Below, piece after piece: positions 29,243 to 37,883 of a stretch of DNA of 64,000 nt. Below the pieces are notes generated by a model that was not told the DNA's origin, did not search any database, and saw only the letters and a list, made by a program, of their open reading frames with translations. The first letter of the stretch is position 1. Each line of letters starts with the position of its first letter. This DNA is from J029 sp964482495 (GTDB taxonomy: Bacteria > Planctomycetota > UBA1135). The stretch covers positions 1 through 64,000 of the forward strand of contig CAYZXS010000022.1 in assembly GCA_964482495.1 (NCBI GenBank), in the 5' to 3' direction. The translations under genes were made by a program, and so were the position numbers.

Positions 29243-29823
29243 GCCTCGACGAGCACCAGGCGCTGCTGGCGGCCGAGCTGCGGGCCTACCGCGGCGTCGA
29301 CGAGACCGAGGAGGCCCACCGGAAGACCATCCTGGCCCAGGTCGAGGCCGGCCCGGAGTGGTGGCACCGCGACACCTTGCCCGGCCACGTCACGGCCAGC
29401 GCCTACCTGGTGTCCCCCGACCTCGAGCAGCTGCTGCTCCACCACCACCGCAAGCTCGGGCTGTGGCTCCAGCTCGGCGGCCACGACGACGGCGAGCGCC
29501 ACCCGGCCAAGGCGGTGCTGCGGGAGATCCAGGAGGAGAGCGGCCTGAGCCGCTTCGACTTCTACGGTCAGCCGGTGATCTTCGACCTCGACGTCCACCC
29601 GATCCCGGCCCGCGGCGCGACGCCGGCGCACGACCACCTCGACGTCCGCTACCTGGTGGTCGCCGACCCCGCCGAGCCCCTTCGGCGGGACGAGCGCGAG
29701 TCCCTCGACCTGCGCTGGTTCTCCTTCGAGCAGGCCTGGGAGCTGCTCGACGAGGAGGGATCCCGCCGCGCCCTGCAGAAGCTGGCGGCGATCCGGGACG
29801 CGGCTCAGAGGTCTTCCAGGTAA
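29239..29823 (+). CDS. Nudix hydrolase
   Basis: A 194-residue Nudix protein. The Nudix box reads GGHDDGERHPAKAVLREIQE followed by ESGL (about residues 80-103), with the metal-binding REIQEE core. The domain is flanked by HVTASAYLVSPDLEQLLLHHH upstream and LRWFSFEQAWELL downstream, as in nucleoside-diphosphate-sugar or dinucleotide-type enzymes; the exact substrate is not predictable. The TTG start overlaps the stop of the carrier gene as TTGA. The 3' end overlaps the convergent secreted-protein gene by 19 bases. Confidence 0.92.
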   Translation: MSLDEHQALLAAELRAYRGVDETEEAHRKTILAQVEAGPEWWHRDTLPGHVTASAYLVSPDLEQLLLHHHRKLGLWLQLGGHDDGERHPAKAVLREIQEESGLSRFDFYGQPVIFDLDVHPIPARGATPAHDHLDVRYLVVADPAEPLRRDERESLDLRWFSFEQAWELLDEEGSRRALQKLAAIRDAAQRSSR

Positions 29824-30266
29824 CCCGTGATCAGGTAGCGGCGGATGGCGTCGCTCTTCTTGTCGCCGTCGAAGATGTAGTTGAGCCAGAGCTCGTCGCC
29901 GGGGCCGAAGACCGGGCCGCCCTGCCAGCTCATCGGGTTGGGCAGCTCGCTGCTATGGACGTCGAAGACGACCTCGCGCCCTCCGCGATAGACGCGCTCC
30001 ATCCAGAACCGGTCGGAGTCGCTGCTGGTGTGCGGGAACTCGTCGTGCTGGAAGCCCCAGAGGTCCTGGAGCACGAAGCGCTGGCCGGCGGGCACGTCCA
30101 GGACCTTGAAGGGCAGCTCGCTCTCGAGGATCACGGTCGTGGACCAGGGGCGCTTGGGCGAGACGACGATGATCTCGCGCTCTCGGACCGGGTCCTGCGG
30201 GGCGAAGGCGGAGGAGAGGCCGGCGACGGCCAGCAGCGCGGCGAGGACGAGCAGGGCTTGCTTCAT
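29805..30266 (-). CDS. Secreted protein of unknown function
   Basis: I do not recognise a family. The 153 residues begin with a clear signal peptide (MKQALLVLAALLAVAGLSSA, cut near residue 21). The mature part is beta-rich with aromatic and charged residues: TTVILESELPFKVLDVPAG, RFVLQDLWGFQHDEFPHTS, WMERVYRGGREVVFDVHSSE and a C-terminal YLITGYLEDL. No catalytic set stands out. It overlaps the Nudix gene by 19 bases at the convergent ends. A CTAAACTAAG motif about 60 bases upstream also occurs upstream of the lipoprotein gene at 52428. Confidence 0.75.
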   Translation of the reverse strand: MKQALLVLAALLAVAGLSSAFAPQDPVREREIIVVSPKRPWSTTVILESELPFKVLDVPAGQRFVLQDLWGFQHDEFPHTSSDSDRFWMERVYRGGREVVFDVHSSELPNPMSWQGGPVFGPGDELWLNYIFDGDKKSDAIRRYLITGYLEDL

Positions 30267-30428
30267 GACGGGCTCCGTGGAGACGGCGGGGGGAGGCGCG
30301 GCGCTGAGGCGCGGCGCCCTGGACTTAGTTTAGGCGCGGCGGGGTCCGCGGATCTTCCCCGAGATCCGGGTCCGAGTGGCATGCCACCTCAGCCCCCCGC
30401 TAGAGTGGCCCGGCGCTGCGCCTTTCCC
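30267..30428. promoter_or_regulatory. Divergent control region upstream of addB
   Basis: This 162-base gap separates the secreted protein (minus) and addB (plus). It holds a perfect 12-base palindrome GTGGCATGCCAC (30376-30387) that could be an operator, a 7-bp stem CGGATCT/AGATCCG (30349-30355 and 30362-30368), a tandem GGCGCGGCGC pair near 30297-30317, and GGACTTAGTTTAGG at 30321-30334. TAGAGT at 30411-30416 lies 12 bases before the addB ATG and is the likely -10 box. Confidence 0.45.
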
Positions 30429-33203
30429 ATGAGCTGGCAACCGGATCGCGTCTACCTCGGCTGGGACCGCCCCTTCCTCGAAGCGGCGGCGGAGTGGCTG
30501 CTCGGGTGCTATGGCGCCGACTTCGAGGGCGTCGTCATCGCCCTGCCCGGCCGCCGCGCCGCCCGGCGGCTGCAGGACCGGCTGGCGCTGTCGGCGCCGG
30601 CGGGCTTCCGTCCGCCCGAGATCCTCACCGCCGGCGCCCTCAGCGATCGGCTGCTGCGGCTGCCGGGACGGCCCGCCGATCGTCTTTGCCGGACCCTGGC
30701 CTGGGCCGAGGCCCTGCGCCGCCTCCCCGCCCGAGAGTTGGCGCCGCTGGTGCCTCATCCCCCGCCGGCGGAGGACTTCGACTCCTGGTGGGCGCTGGCC
30801 GCCCGCCTGCGCGGCCTGCACGGCGAGCTCGCCGCCGAGGGCTGGTCCTTCCGCCGGGTGCTCGAGGCCCTGGACCCCGCTTGCGGGCCGGAGGAGCTGG
30901 CTCGCTGGCGCGCGCTGGCCGCCGCGCAGGAGGCCTTCCGCCGAGCCCTGGAGGGTGTCTCCCTGGCGGACCCGCACGAGCGCCGGCTGCGGGCGGCGGC
31001 CGAGGGCACGTGCCAGCCCGCGCGCGAGGTGGTGCTGGCCGGCGTCGTCGACGCCCCGGCGCTGCTCCGCTCCGCCTTGTCCGCCGCGGCGGCGCCGACC
31101 ACCGCCCTGGTCTTCGCGCCCGCCGAACGCGCCGCCTGGTTCGACGAAGCCGGGCTCGCCCGCCGCGAACCCTGGCAGCAGGAGGACATCCTGCTGCCCT
31201 TGGAGCGCGGGGACTGGGAGGTCTGCGAAGGCCCCGGCGAACAAGCCGACGCCGTCGCCCGCGCGATCGCCTCCTGGGACGGCGCCTTCGGCCCGGAGGC
31301 GGTCACCGTCGGCCTGGGGCAGGAAGAGCTCGCCCCGCTGCTGGCGCGCCGGCTGGGCGAGTTGGGCGTGGACAGCCGCCACGCCTCGGGGACGCCGGTG
31401 GCCGCCACCCGGCCGGCGCGGCTGCTGCAGGCGCTGGCCGCCTTCCTCGACGGCCAGCGCTTCTCGCACCTCGCCGCACTGGTCCGCCACCCGGACCTGG
31501 AGCGAGCGCTGCGCAGGAACACCGCCCCCGCGCCCTTGCCCGACGCCGCCGCGCTCGACGCTTACGCCGCCGAGCATCTGCCCGACCGCGCCAGCCGCGT
31601 CCTCCCGGGCGCCCCCAGGCTCGCCGGGCCGGCCGCGGCGCTGGTCCGCGCCACCTACGAGCTGCTCGGTCCCTTGGCCGACGCCGCCCCTCGGCCGCTG
31701 CGCGAGTGGGCGGCGCCGATCGCCGAGCTGCTCGAGTCGCTCTACGGCGACCGGCCCCTGCGCCCCGATGACGACTCGGACCGGCTGCTGCAAGGCGCCC
31801 TTGAGGCGCTGGGCGAGGCGCTGCGCCGCGTCCACGCCGTGCCGGATTCGCTCAGCGCCGCGGCCCCGCTGGACGCCGCCGGCGCCCTGCGCCTGCTGCT
31901 GCGCGAGACCGCCGCCGCGGCGGTGCCGCCGGCCTCCGGCGAGCGGGCGGTCGAGCTGCTCGGCTGGCTCGAGCTGGCCCACGACGACGCCCCCGCGCTG
32001 GTCGTCGCCGGCTTCCAAGACGGCTCCATCCCCGAGGCGGTCCACGGCGACCCCTTCCTCCCCGATCCGCTCCGCGCCCGCCTCGGCCTCCCGGACAACG
32101 CCCTGCGGCTGGCCCGCGACGCCGTCGCCCTGGCCACCATGCTGCACTCGAAGCAGCGGCTGGCGCTGGTCAGCGGCCGCCGCAGCGGCGAGAACGAGCC
32201 GCTGATGCCGAGCCGCCTGGCCTTCTTCGTGCCGGAGGCCGAGCTCCCCGAGCGCGTCCGCTCCGCCTTCCGCGAATTCCCGGCCGGCGACGACGAAGGC
32301 AGTGGCGCGGTGCCGCCGCAGCCGCCGCGGCCGCGACGCCTCCCCTTGGAACCGCTCGAGTCGATCCGGGTCACCGACTTCCGCGCCTACCTGGCCTCGC
32401 CCTACGGGTACTACCTCGAGCGGCAGCTCCGGCTGCGCTCGGCCGACGACCGCGCCAGCGAGCTCGACCCGCTCGCCTTCGGGACCTTGGCCCACGAGGT
32501 GCTCGAGGCCTTCGGCCGCGGCGATGCGCGCGACTCCAGCGCGCCGGAGGAGGTCCGCGCCGCGCTCGAGGAGGAGCTCCGGAGCTGCGCTCGGCAGCGC
32601 TTCGGCGACCGGCCGCTGCCGGCGGTGCGGCTGCAGCTCGAGCAGCTCCGCTTCCGCCTCGGCCGCTTCGCCGCCTGGCAGGCGCGGCAGGCCGGCTCGG
32701 GCTGGCGGATCCACGCCGTCGAAGCGAGCCCGGAGCCAGCGCCCGCGCTGCTGGTCGACGAGCAGCCGGTCCAGCTGATCGGCAAGATCGACCGCATCGA
32801 CTTCCACCCGCAGAAGGGATGGCGGCTGCTCGACTACAAGACCGGCGACCAGGTCAAGACACCGGAGCGGAGCCACCGGCGCAAGGACCGCTGGATCGAC
32901 CTGCAGCTGCCGCTCTACGCCGCGCTGGCGCCGGCGCTCGGGGTCGACGGCACGCTCGCCGACGGCCGGTTGGGGCTGGGCTACCTGGCCCTGCCGCAGG
33001 CCGCCGAGCCGGAGACCTTGCTGCTGGCCTCGTGGGAGGAGGAGGACCTGGACCAGGCCATGGTGGCCGCCCATCAGGTGGTGCGCGAGATCCGCGCCGG
33101 CGAGCTCTTCGAGCTGGGCGGCGAGCCGCCGCGCGATCCGCAGATCGCGGCCATCGCTGGCATCGGCCTGATCGGCGACGAGGACGAGGAGGAGGAGCTT
33201 TGA
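30429..33203 (+). CDS. addB: AddB-like helicase/nuclease subunit of double-strand-break repair
   Basis: A 924-residue protein that pairs with the AddA helicase encoded next to it, acting on broken DNA ends to make recombinogenic 3' tails. The N-terminal half is a degenerate helicase-like region (GVVIALPGRRAARRLQDRL near residue 37) without a good Walker A site. The C-terminus is a PD-(D/E)XK nuclease: AFGTLAHEVLEAFG (His), then LIGKIDRIDFHP and WRLLDYKTGDQ with the Asp and Lys of the active site, followed by QLPLYAAL. An iron-sulfur cysteine set is not evident. Its TGA overlaps the addA TTG. It is rather shorter than Bacillus AddB and could be called a PD-(D/E)XK family nuclease. Confidence 0.88.
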   Translation: MSWQPDRVYLGWDRPFLEAAAEWLLGCYGADFEGVVIALPGRRAARRLQDRLALSAPAGFRPPEILTAGALSDRLLRLPGRPADRLCRTLAWAEALRRLPARELAPLVPHPPPAEDFDSWWALAARLRGLHGELAAEGWSFRRVLEALDPACGPEELARWRALAAAQEAFRRALEGVSLADPHERRLRAAAEGTCQPAREVVLAGVVDAPALLRSALSAAAAPTTALVFAPAERAAWFDEAGLARREPWQQEDILLPLERGDWEVCEGPGEQADAVARAIASWDGAFGPEAVTVGLGQEELAPLLARRLGELGVDSRHASGTPVAATRPARLLQALAAFLDGQRFSHLAALVRHPDLERALRRNTAPAPLPDAAALDAYAAEHLPDRASRVLPGAPRLAGPAAALVRATYELLGPLADAAPRPLREWAAPIAELLESLYGDRPLRPDDDSDRLLQGALEALGEALRRVHAVPDSLSAAAPLDAAGALRLLLRETAAAAVPPASGERAVELLGWLELAHDDAPALVVAGFQDGSIPEAVHGDPFLPDPLRARLGLPDNALRLARDAVALATMLHSKQRLALVSGRRSGENEPLMPSRLAFFVPEAELPERVRSAFREFPAGDDEGSGAVPPQPPRPRRLPLEPLESIRVTDFRAYLASPYGYYLERQLRLRSADDRASELDPLAFGTLAHEVLEAFGRGDARDSSAPEEVRAALEEELRSCARQRFGDRPLPAVRLQLEQLRFRLGRFAAWQARQAGSGWRIHAVEASPEPAPALLVDEQPVQLIGKIDRIDFHPQKGWRLLDYKTGDQVKTPERSHRRKDRWIDLQLPLYAALAPALGVDGTLADGRLGLGYLALPQAAEPETLLLASWEEEDLDQAMVAAHQVVREIRAGELFELGGEPPRDPQIAAIAGIGLIGDEDEEEEL

Positions 33204-36200
33204 CGCCGCTGCCCCGCCGCCTGTTCCTGGCCTCGGCCGGCACCGGCAAGACCTACCAGCTCACCAACCGCTTCCTGGCGCTGTTGGCCGCCGGGGTGCC
33301 GCCGGGGCGGATCCTGGCCACCACCTTCACGCGCAAGGCCGCCGGCGAGATCCTCGACCGGGTGCTGGCTCGGCTGGCGGGCGCCGCCGCCGAGGTCGGG
33401 CAGCTCGAGGCGCTGAACCGAGCGGCCGACCTGCAGCCGCCGCTCCGCACGGACGACGCCCGCCGGCTGCTGCGCTCTTCGGCGCTGGCCCTCGACCGCT
33501 TCCAGGTCCGCACCCTCGACTCCTTCTTCATCCGGCTGGCGCAGATCTTCGACCTGGAGCTCGGGCTGCCGCCGGGCTGGCGCGTGATCGACGAGCTCGA
33601 GGACGAGGAGCAGCGCGCCGAGGCCCTCATGGAGGTGCTCGACCAGGCGGACCCGCGCGGCTTGATCGAGCTGCTGCGCGAGCTGCAGAAGGGCGGCGCG
33701 CAGCGCTCGGTGCACGACCGCAGCCTGCGGCTGCTGCGGCAGACCTACGACACGCTGCTCGAGAGCGAGCCCGAGGCCTGGAGCGCGGTCCAGGCGCCGG
33801 CGCTGCCGGCCGACCAGGAGATCCACGAGGCCCTCGGCTTCCTCGACGAATTCGAGGCGCCCCTCACCAAGGCCGGCAAGCCCAGCAAGCCCTGGAGCAA
33901 GGAACTCGAGCGCCTGCAGCTGGACTTCGGCGAGGAGGCCTGGGAAGCCCTGGTCACCAAGGGGCTGGGCGCGAAGCTGCTCGCTGGGGAGCCGGTCTAC
34001 CACAAGCACGAGATCGCCCCGGAGCTGGCGCGGCAGGTCGAGGTCCTGCTGCGGGCTTCCTGCCACCACCTCCTGCAGGCGCTGGTGGCGCAGAACGCCG
34101 CGACCCGCCGGCTGCTCGCCGAATTCGACGGCTGCTTCCACGCCCTCAAGCAGCGCAGCCGGGGATTCCGCTTCGAGGACGTGCCGCGGGCGCTCCTGGG
34201 TCGGGAGTCGGCGCTGCCGGCGGGCGAGCAGCTGGCCTTCCGCTACGGCGGCGGCATCGAACACCTGCTGCTCGACGAGTTCCAGGACACCTCGGTGGTG
34301 CAGTGGCGAGTCCTCGAGCCGCTGGCGCGCGCCATCCTCGAGCGCGATCCGGCCGAGCGCAGCTTCTTCTGCGTCGGCGACCTGAAGCAGTCGATCTACG
34401 GCTGGCGCAGCGGCGAGCCCCGGCTGCTCGGGGAGCTCCACGAGCGGTATCCGGAGCTCGAGGTCCAGACCCTGGAGCGGAGCTGGCGGTCCTCGCCGGT
34501 GGTGCTCGGCGCGGTCAACCAGGTGTTCCGCGAGGTCGCCGACAACCCCGCGCTGGCGGACCCGAAGCGCGCGGACGCGGCGGCGGCGGCCCGGCGCTGG
34601 CAGCGCAGCTTCCGCGACCACGAGGCCGCCGAGGAGGCGCTGCCGGGCCGGGCCGAGCTGCGCCAAGCGCCGGCCGCGGCGGACGGCGAGGACCAGCAGG
34701 CGGTCACGCTGCGCTACGTCGCCGAGCGCGCCGCGGCGGCGGCCCGCTCCGGCAAGGTCGCGGTGCTGCTCCGGCGCAAGCAGCCGATGCCGCGCTTGAT
34801 CTACGAGCTGCAGCGCCTCGGCGTCCGCGCCAGCGGGGAAGGCGGCAACCCGCTGACCGACTCCTCGGCGGTCCTGGCGGCCCTTTCCCTGCTGTGGCTG
34901 GCGGACCACCCCGGGGACAGCGCCGCCGCCTTCCACGTCTCCGCCTCGCCGCTGGCGGCCTTGGTCGGATTGGAGGACGGGGCGGACTCAGCGAAGCGGG
35001 CGGCGCTCGCGCGGCGGCTGCGGGAGCAGCTGCTCGACCGCGGCTACGGCGAGCTGCTGGCCGAGTGGGCGCCGGCCTTCGCCGAGGCCGGCTCCTGGGA
35101 CCGCAGGCGCTACGGCCAGCTGGTCGAGCGCGGCTTCGCCTGGGACGCCCGCGCGACCCTGCGGCCGTCCGACTTCGTGCGCGCGGCGCGCGAGCTGCGG
35201 GTCGAGGACCCGAGCTCCTCGCGGGTCAAGATCATGACCGTGCACGCCGCGAAGGGGCTGGAGTTCGACACCGTGATCCTGGCCGACCTGGACTCCCGGC
35301 TGACCGGCAAGGGGGTGACCCTGCTGACCCAGCGGCCCGACCCCTACGGCCCGCTGACCGCCGTCTCCCGGCCGCTGAGGAAGGCCCTCGAGCGGGTCTC
35401 GCCGGTGCTGGCTGAGCTCGGCCAGGACACGCGACGGCGCGACTTCAGCGAGACCCTGTGCGTGCTCTACGTCGCCCTGACCCGCGCCGCCCGCGGCCTG
35501 GAGATGGTGGTCGGCCCGCCATCGGGGAACCTCAGCTTCGCGGCGCTGCTGCGCGGGGCCTTGGTCGGTGGCGCGGACGAGGGTGGCGCGGGTGACGCCG
35601 CGGGCGACGGCGCAGAGGCCAGCGGTGCGGACCTCGACGACGAAGGCGGCGGCCCGGTGCTGCTCTGGAGGCACCCGGACAGCGTCGACGCCTTGCCTCC
35701 TGCCGAGGAGGGCGGGGCCAAGCCGCCGTCTCCGCCGGCGCCGCCGTCGCGGCTGGAGCTGGCGGCCGCCGGCTCGCCTCGGCTGCTGCCGCGGCGCAGC
35801 CCTTCGGCGGCGGAAGGCGGCCCCCTGGTGCGGCCGGCGGAGCTGCTCCGGCTGGGCGGGGACGCGGCGCGGCGGCGCGGCAGCCTGATCCACCGGTGGT
35901 TCGAAGAGCTGGAGTGGGTGGAGGACTTCACCCCCGACCGGGAGCGGCTGCTCGAGGCCGCGGCCGCGCTCGGGGCCGGCGCCGAGGAGGCGGGGCGGGA
36001 GCTCGAGGGCTTCCTGGAGATGCTGCGGCAGCCGGAGCTGCGCCGCGCCCTGAGCCGCGAGGCCCAGCCGGCCAAAACCCGCGAGCTGTGGCGCGAGCGG
36101 CGCTTCTCGCTCGTGGTCGAGGACGGGCCGGGCCAGCCGGCGCTGCGGAACGGCAGCTTCGACCGGGTGGTGCTGTTCGACGGCGCCGCCGAGGTGATCG

Positions 36201-36439
36201 ACTTCAAGACCGACCGGGTCGGGGTGGGCGGCGCCGAGGGGCCGAGCCTGGAGTCGCGGTCGGCGTTCTATGCCCCGCAGATGGAGCTCTATCGCGACTC
36301 CCTGGCGCGGATCACGGCCCTGGCGCCGGCGGCCATCCGTCTCAAGCTCCTGTTCGTCGCCGCCGGGGTGGTCGTCGAGCTCCCCGGTCCGGGCGCCTGC
36401 CAGACCGGCCAGGCGGCCGGCGGGGCGGCGCGCGATTAA
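33200..36439 (+). CDS. addA: AddA-like UvrD-family helicase/nuclease
   Basis: A 1079-residue superfamily 1A helicase with a C-terminal nuclease, partner of AddB. Walker A is ASAGTGKTYQLTNRFL near residue 11, motif Ia is ATTFTRKAAGEIL, motif II is LLLDEFQDTS near 355, motif III is FFCVGDLKQSIYGWR near 392, motif V is KIMTVHAAKGLEFD near 677 and motif VI is LYVALTRAARGLE near 755. The end carries FDRVVLFDGAAEVIDFKTDRV, a PD-(D/E)XK active-site strand, then YAPQMELYRDSL. The TTG start overlaps the addB stop as TTGA, which fixes it. A low-complexity Ala/Gly/Asp linker occurs near 790-820. The TAA stop is part of the promoter-like box of the next gene. Confidence 0.93.
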   Translation: MTPLPRRLFLASAGTGKTYQLTNRFLALLAAGVPPGRILATTFTRKAAGEILDRVLARLAGAAAEVGQLEALNRAADLQPPLRTDDARRLLRSSALALDRFQVRTLDSFFIRLAQIFDLELGLPPGWRVIDELEDEEQRAEALMEVLDQADPRGLIELLRELQKGGAQRSVHDRSLRLLRQTYDTLLESEPEAWSAVQAPALPADQEIHEALGFLDEFEAPLTKAGKPSKPWSKELERLQLDFGEEAWEALVTKGLGAKLLAGEPVYHKHEIAPELARQVEVLLRASCHHLLQALVAQNAATRRLLAEFDGCFHALKQRSRGFRFEDVPRALLGRESALPAGEQLAFRYGGGIEHLLLDEFQDTSVVQWRVLEPLARAILERDPAERSFFCVGDLKQSIYGWRSGEPRLLGELHERYPELEVQTLERSWRSSPVVLGAVNQVFREVADNPALADPKRADAAAAARRWQRSFRDHEAAEEALPGRAELRQAPAAADGEDQQAVTLRYVAERAAAAARSGKVAVLLRRKQPMPRLIYELQRLGVRASGEGGNPLTDSSAVLAALSLLWLADHPGDSAAAFHVSASPLAALVGLEDGADSAKRAALARRLREQLLDRGYGELLAEWAPAFAEAGSWDRRRYGQLVERGFAWDARATLRPSDFVRAARELRVEDPSSSRVKIMTVHAAKGLEFDTVILADLDSRLTGKGVTLLTQRPDPYGPLTAVSRPLRKALERVSPVLAELGQDTRRRDFSETLCVLYVALTRAARGLEMVVGPPSGNLSFAALLRGALVGGADEGGAGDAAGDGAEASGADLDDEGGGPVLLWRHPDSVDALPPAEEGGAKPPSPPAPPSRLELAAAGSPRLLPRRSPSAAEGGPLVRPAELLRLGGDAARRRGSLIHRWFEELEWVEDFTPDRERLLEAAAALGAGAEEAGRELEGFLEMLRQPELRRALSREAQPAKTRELWRERRFSLVVEDGPGQPALRNGSFDRVVLFDGAAEVIDFKTDRVGVGGAEGPSLESRSAFYAPQMELYRDSLARITALAPAAIRLKLLFVAAGVVVELPGPGACQTGQAAGGAARD

Positions 36440-36442
36440 GCT
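36437..36442 (+). promoter_or_regulatory. -10-like hexamer overlapping the addA stop codon
   Basis: TAAGCT begins with the TAA stop of addA and is followed by exactly six bases and the GTG at 36449, the spacing seen before seven other genes. Confidence 0.55.
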
Positions 36443-36448
36443 GGGCGA

Positions 36449-37813
36449 GTGCGCCGTTTCCTGGTCCTCGACGTCGTCGCGCTGACACCGAAGCTGCTGC
36501 ATTCGGGCGCCATGCCGCGGCTCGAGGCCTACGCCCGGGAGCAGGCCGAGGCGCCGCTCCAGCCGAGCCTGCCGGCGGTCACCTGCACCGGCCAGGCCGA
36601 CATGCTCTGCGGCGCGCCGCCGGCGCGGCACGGCGCGGTGGCCAACGGCTGGTACTTCCGCGACCTGGCCGAGGTCTGGCTGTGGCGGCAGTCGGCGCGG
36701 CTGCTGGAGGCGCCGACGATCTTCGACCGCTGGCGGGAGGAGCGCCCCGGCGCGGTCACGGCGCAGCTGTTCTGGTGGTGGAACCTGCCGAGCTCGGCGG
36801 CGCTGTCGGTGACGCCGCGGCCGACCTACTACGCCGACGGCCGCAAGGGGCCGGACATCCACGCCCAGCCGCCGGCGCTGCGGCAGCGGCTGCGGCAGCG
36901 GCTGGGCGACTTCCCGCTGTTCCAGTTCTGGGGGCCGGGGGCGGGCATCCCGAGCACCCGCTGGATCGTCGACGCCACGCTGGACGTGCTGCGCCAGGAC
37001 CGGCCGGAGCTGACCCTGAGCTACCTGCCCCACCTCGACTACGACCTGCAGCGCTTCGGGCCGGACTCCGCGCAGGCGGCGCGGGCGGCGGCGGAGGTCG
37101 ACGCGGAGGCGGGGCGGCTGCTGGACTTCGCCGCCGAGGAGGGCCTCGAGGTCGTCGTGGTGAGCGAGTACGGCATCGAGGAGGTGCGGCAGGCCGCCTT
37201 CCCCAACCGGGCGCTGCGGCGCGCGGGGCTGCTGGAGGTCCACCCGGCGGCGAACGGCGCCCTGCTCGACCCGGGCAACTCCCGAGCCTTCGCGGTCTGC
37301 GATCACCAGTGCGCCCACGTCTACGTCGCCGACCCGGCGGAGCTCGGGGCGGTGCGGGAGCTGCTCGAGGGCCTGGACGGCGTCGAGGCGGTGCACGGAC
37401 GCGAGGCGATGGCCGAGCTCGGCTTGGACCACCCGCGCGCCGGCGAGCTGTTCCTGGTGGCCGCGCCGGGCTGGTGGTTCGCGTACCCCTACTGGGAGGG
37501 CGAGGACCAGGAGCCGGACTTCGCGCGCACGGTCGAGATCCACCGCAAGCCGGGTTACGACCCCAACGAGCTGCTGCTGGATCCGGCCAAGCCCTTCCTG
37601 AAGCCGCGCCTGGCGCTCAAGCTGCTGGCCAAGAAGCTCGGGCTCCGGACGCTGATGAACCCCGTCCCGCTCGACCCCGGCCTGATCCGCGGCAGCCACG
37701 GCCGCCCCCCCACCAGCCCCGACCAAGGCCCCGTCTGGATCGGCCCCGCCGACCTCCTACCCAGCGCCCCAGCCCCCCTACCCGCCTGGCGGGCGCTGGA
37801 ACGACTCCACTAA
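36449..37813 (+). CDS. Alkaline-phosphatase-superfamily phosphodiesterase
   Basis: A 454-residue protein of the nucleotide pyrophosphatase/phosphodiesterase branch. The first metal Asp is in FLVLDVVALTP near residue 8, the nucleophile Thr in LPAVTCTGQADML near 46, HLDYDLQRFGPDS near 195 and VSEYGIEE near 237 bind the second metal set, and GSHGRPP near 424 closes it. No signal peptide is visible. Related proteins include phosphonoacetate hydrolases and type I phosphodiesterases; the substrate is open. The GTG start has a leaderless-type box that overlaps the addA stop. The TAA stop at 37811 is the first codon of the dispersed repeat. Confidence 0.9.
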   Translation: MRRFLVLDVVALTPKLLHSGAMPRLEAYAREQAEAPLQPSLPAVTCTGQADMLCGAPPARHGAVANGWYFRDLAEVWLWRQSARLLEAPTIFDRWREERPGAVTAQLFWWWNLPSSAALSVTPRPTYYADGRKGPDIHAQPPALRQRLRQRLGDFPLFQFWGPGAGIPSTRWIVDATLDVLRQDRPELTLSYLPHLDYDLQRFGPDSAQAARAAAEVDAEAGRLLDFAAEEGLEVVVVSEYGIEEVRQAAFPNRALRRAGLLEVHPAANGALLDPGNSRAFAVCDHQCAHVYVADPAELGAVRELLEGLDGVEAVHGREAMAELGLDHPRAGELFLVAAPGWWFAYPYWEGEDQEPDFARTVEIHRKPGYDPNELLLDPAKPFLKPRLALKLLAKKLGLRTLMNPVPLDPGLIRGSHGRPPTSPDQGPVWIGPADLLPSAPAPLPAWRALERLH

Positions 37814-37883
37814 ATCGGGGTCAGACATCGATTGTTATTCGAGGTCGTACCTCGATTAACAATCGACGTCTGACCCCGGTTTA
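37811..37883. repeat. Dispersed repeat, copy B: complete palindromic form
   Basis: Two inverted arms (AAATCGGGGTCAGACATCGA and onward to TTGTTA on the left; the near-complement on the right with three differences) enclose a perfect 7-bp inner hairpin TCGAGGT-CGT-ACCTCGA. The element exactly fills the space between two convergent genes, and both stop codons (TAA at 37811-37813 and TTA at 37881-37883) are its outermost bases. It could act as a two-way terminator. Confidence 0.85.
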
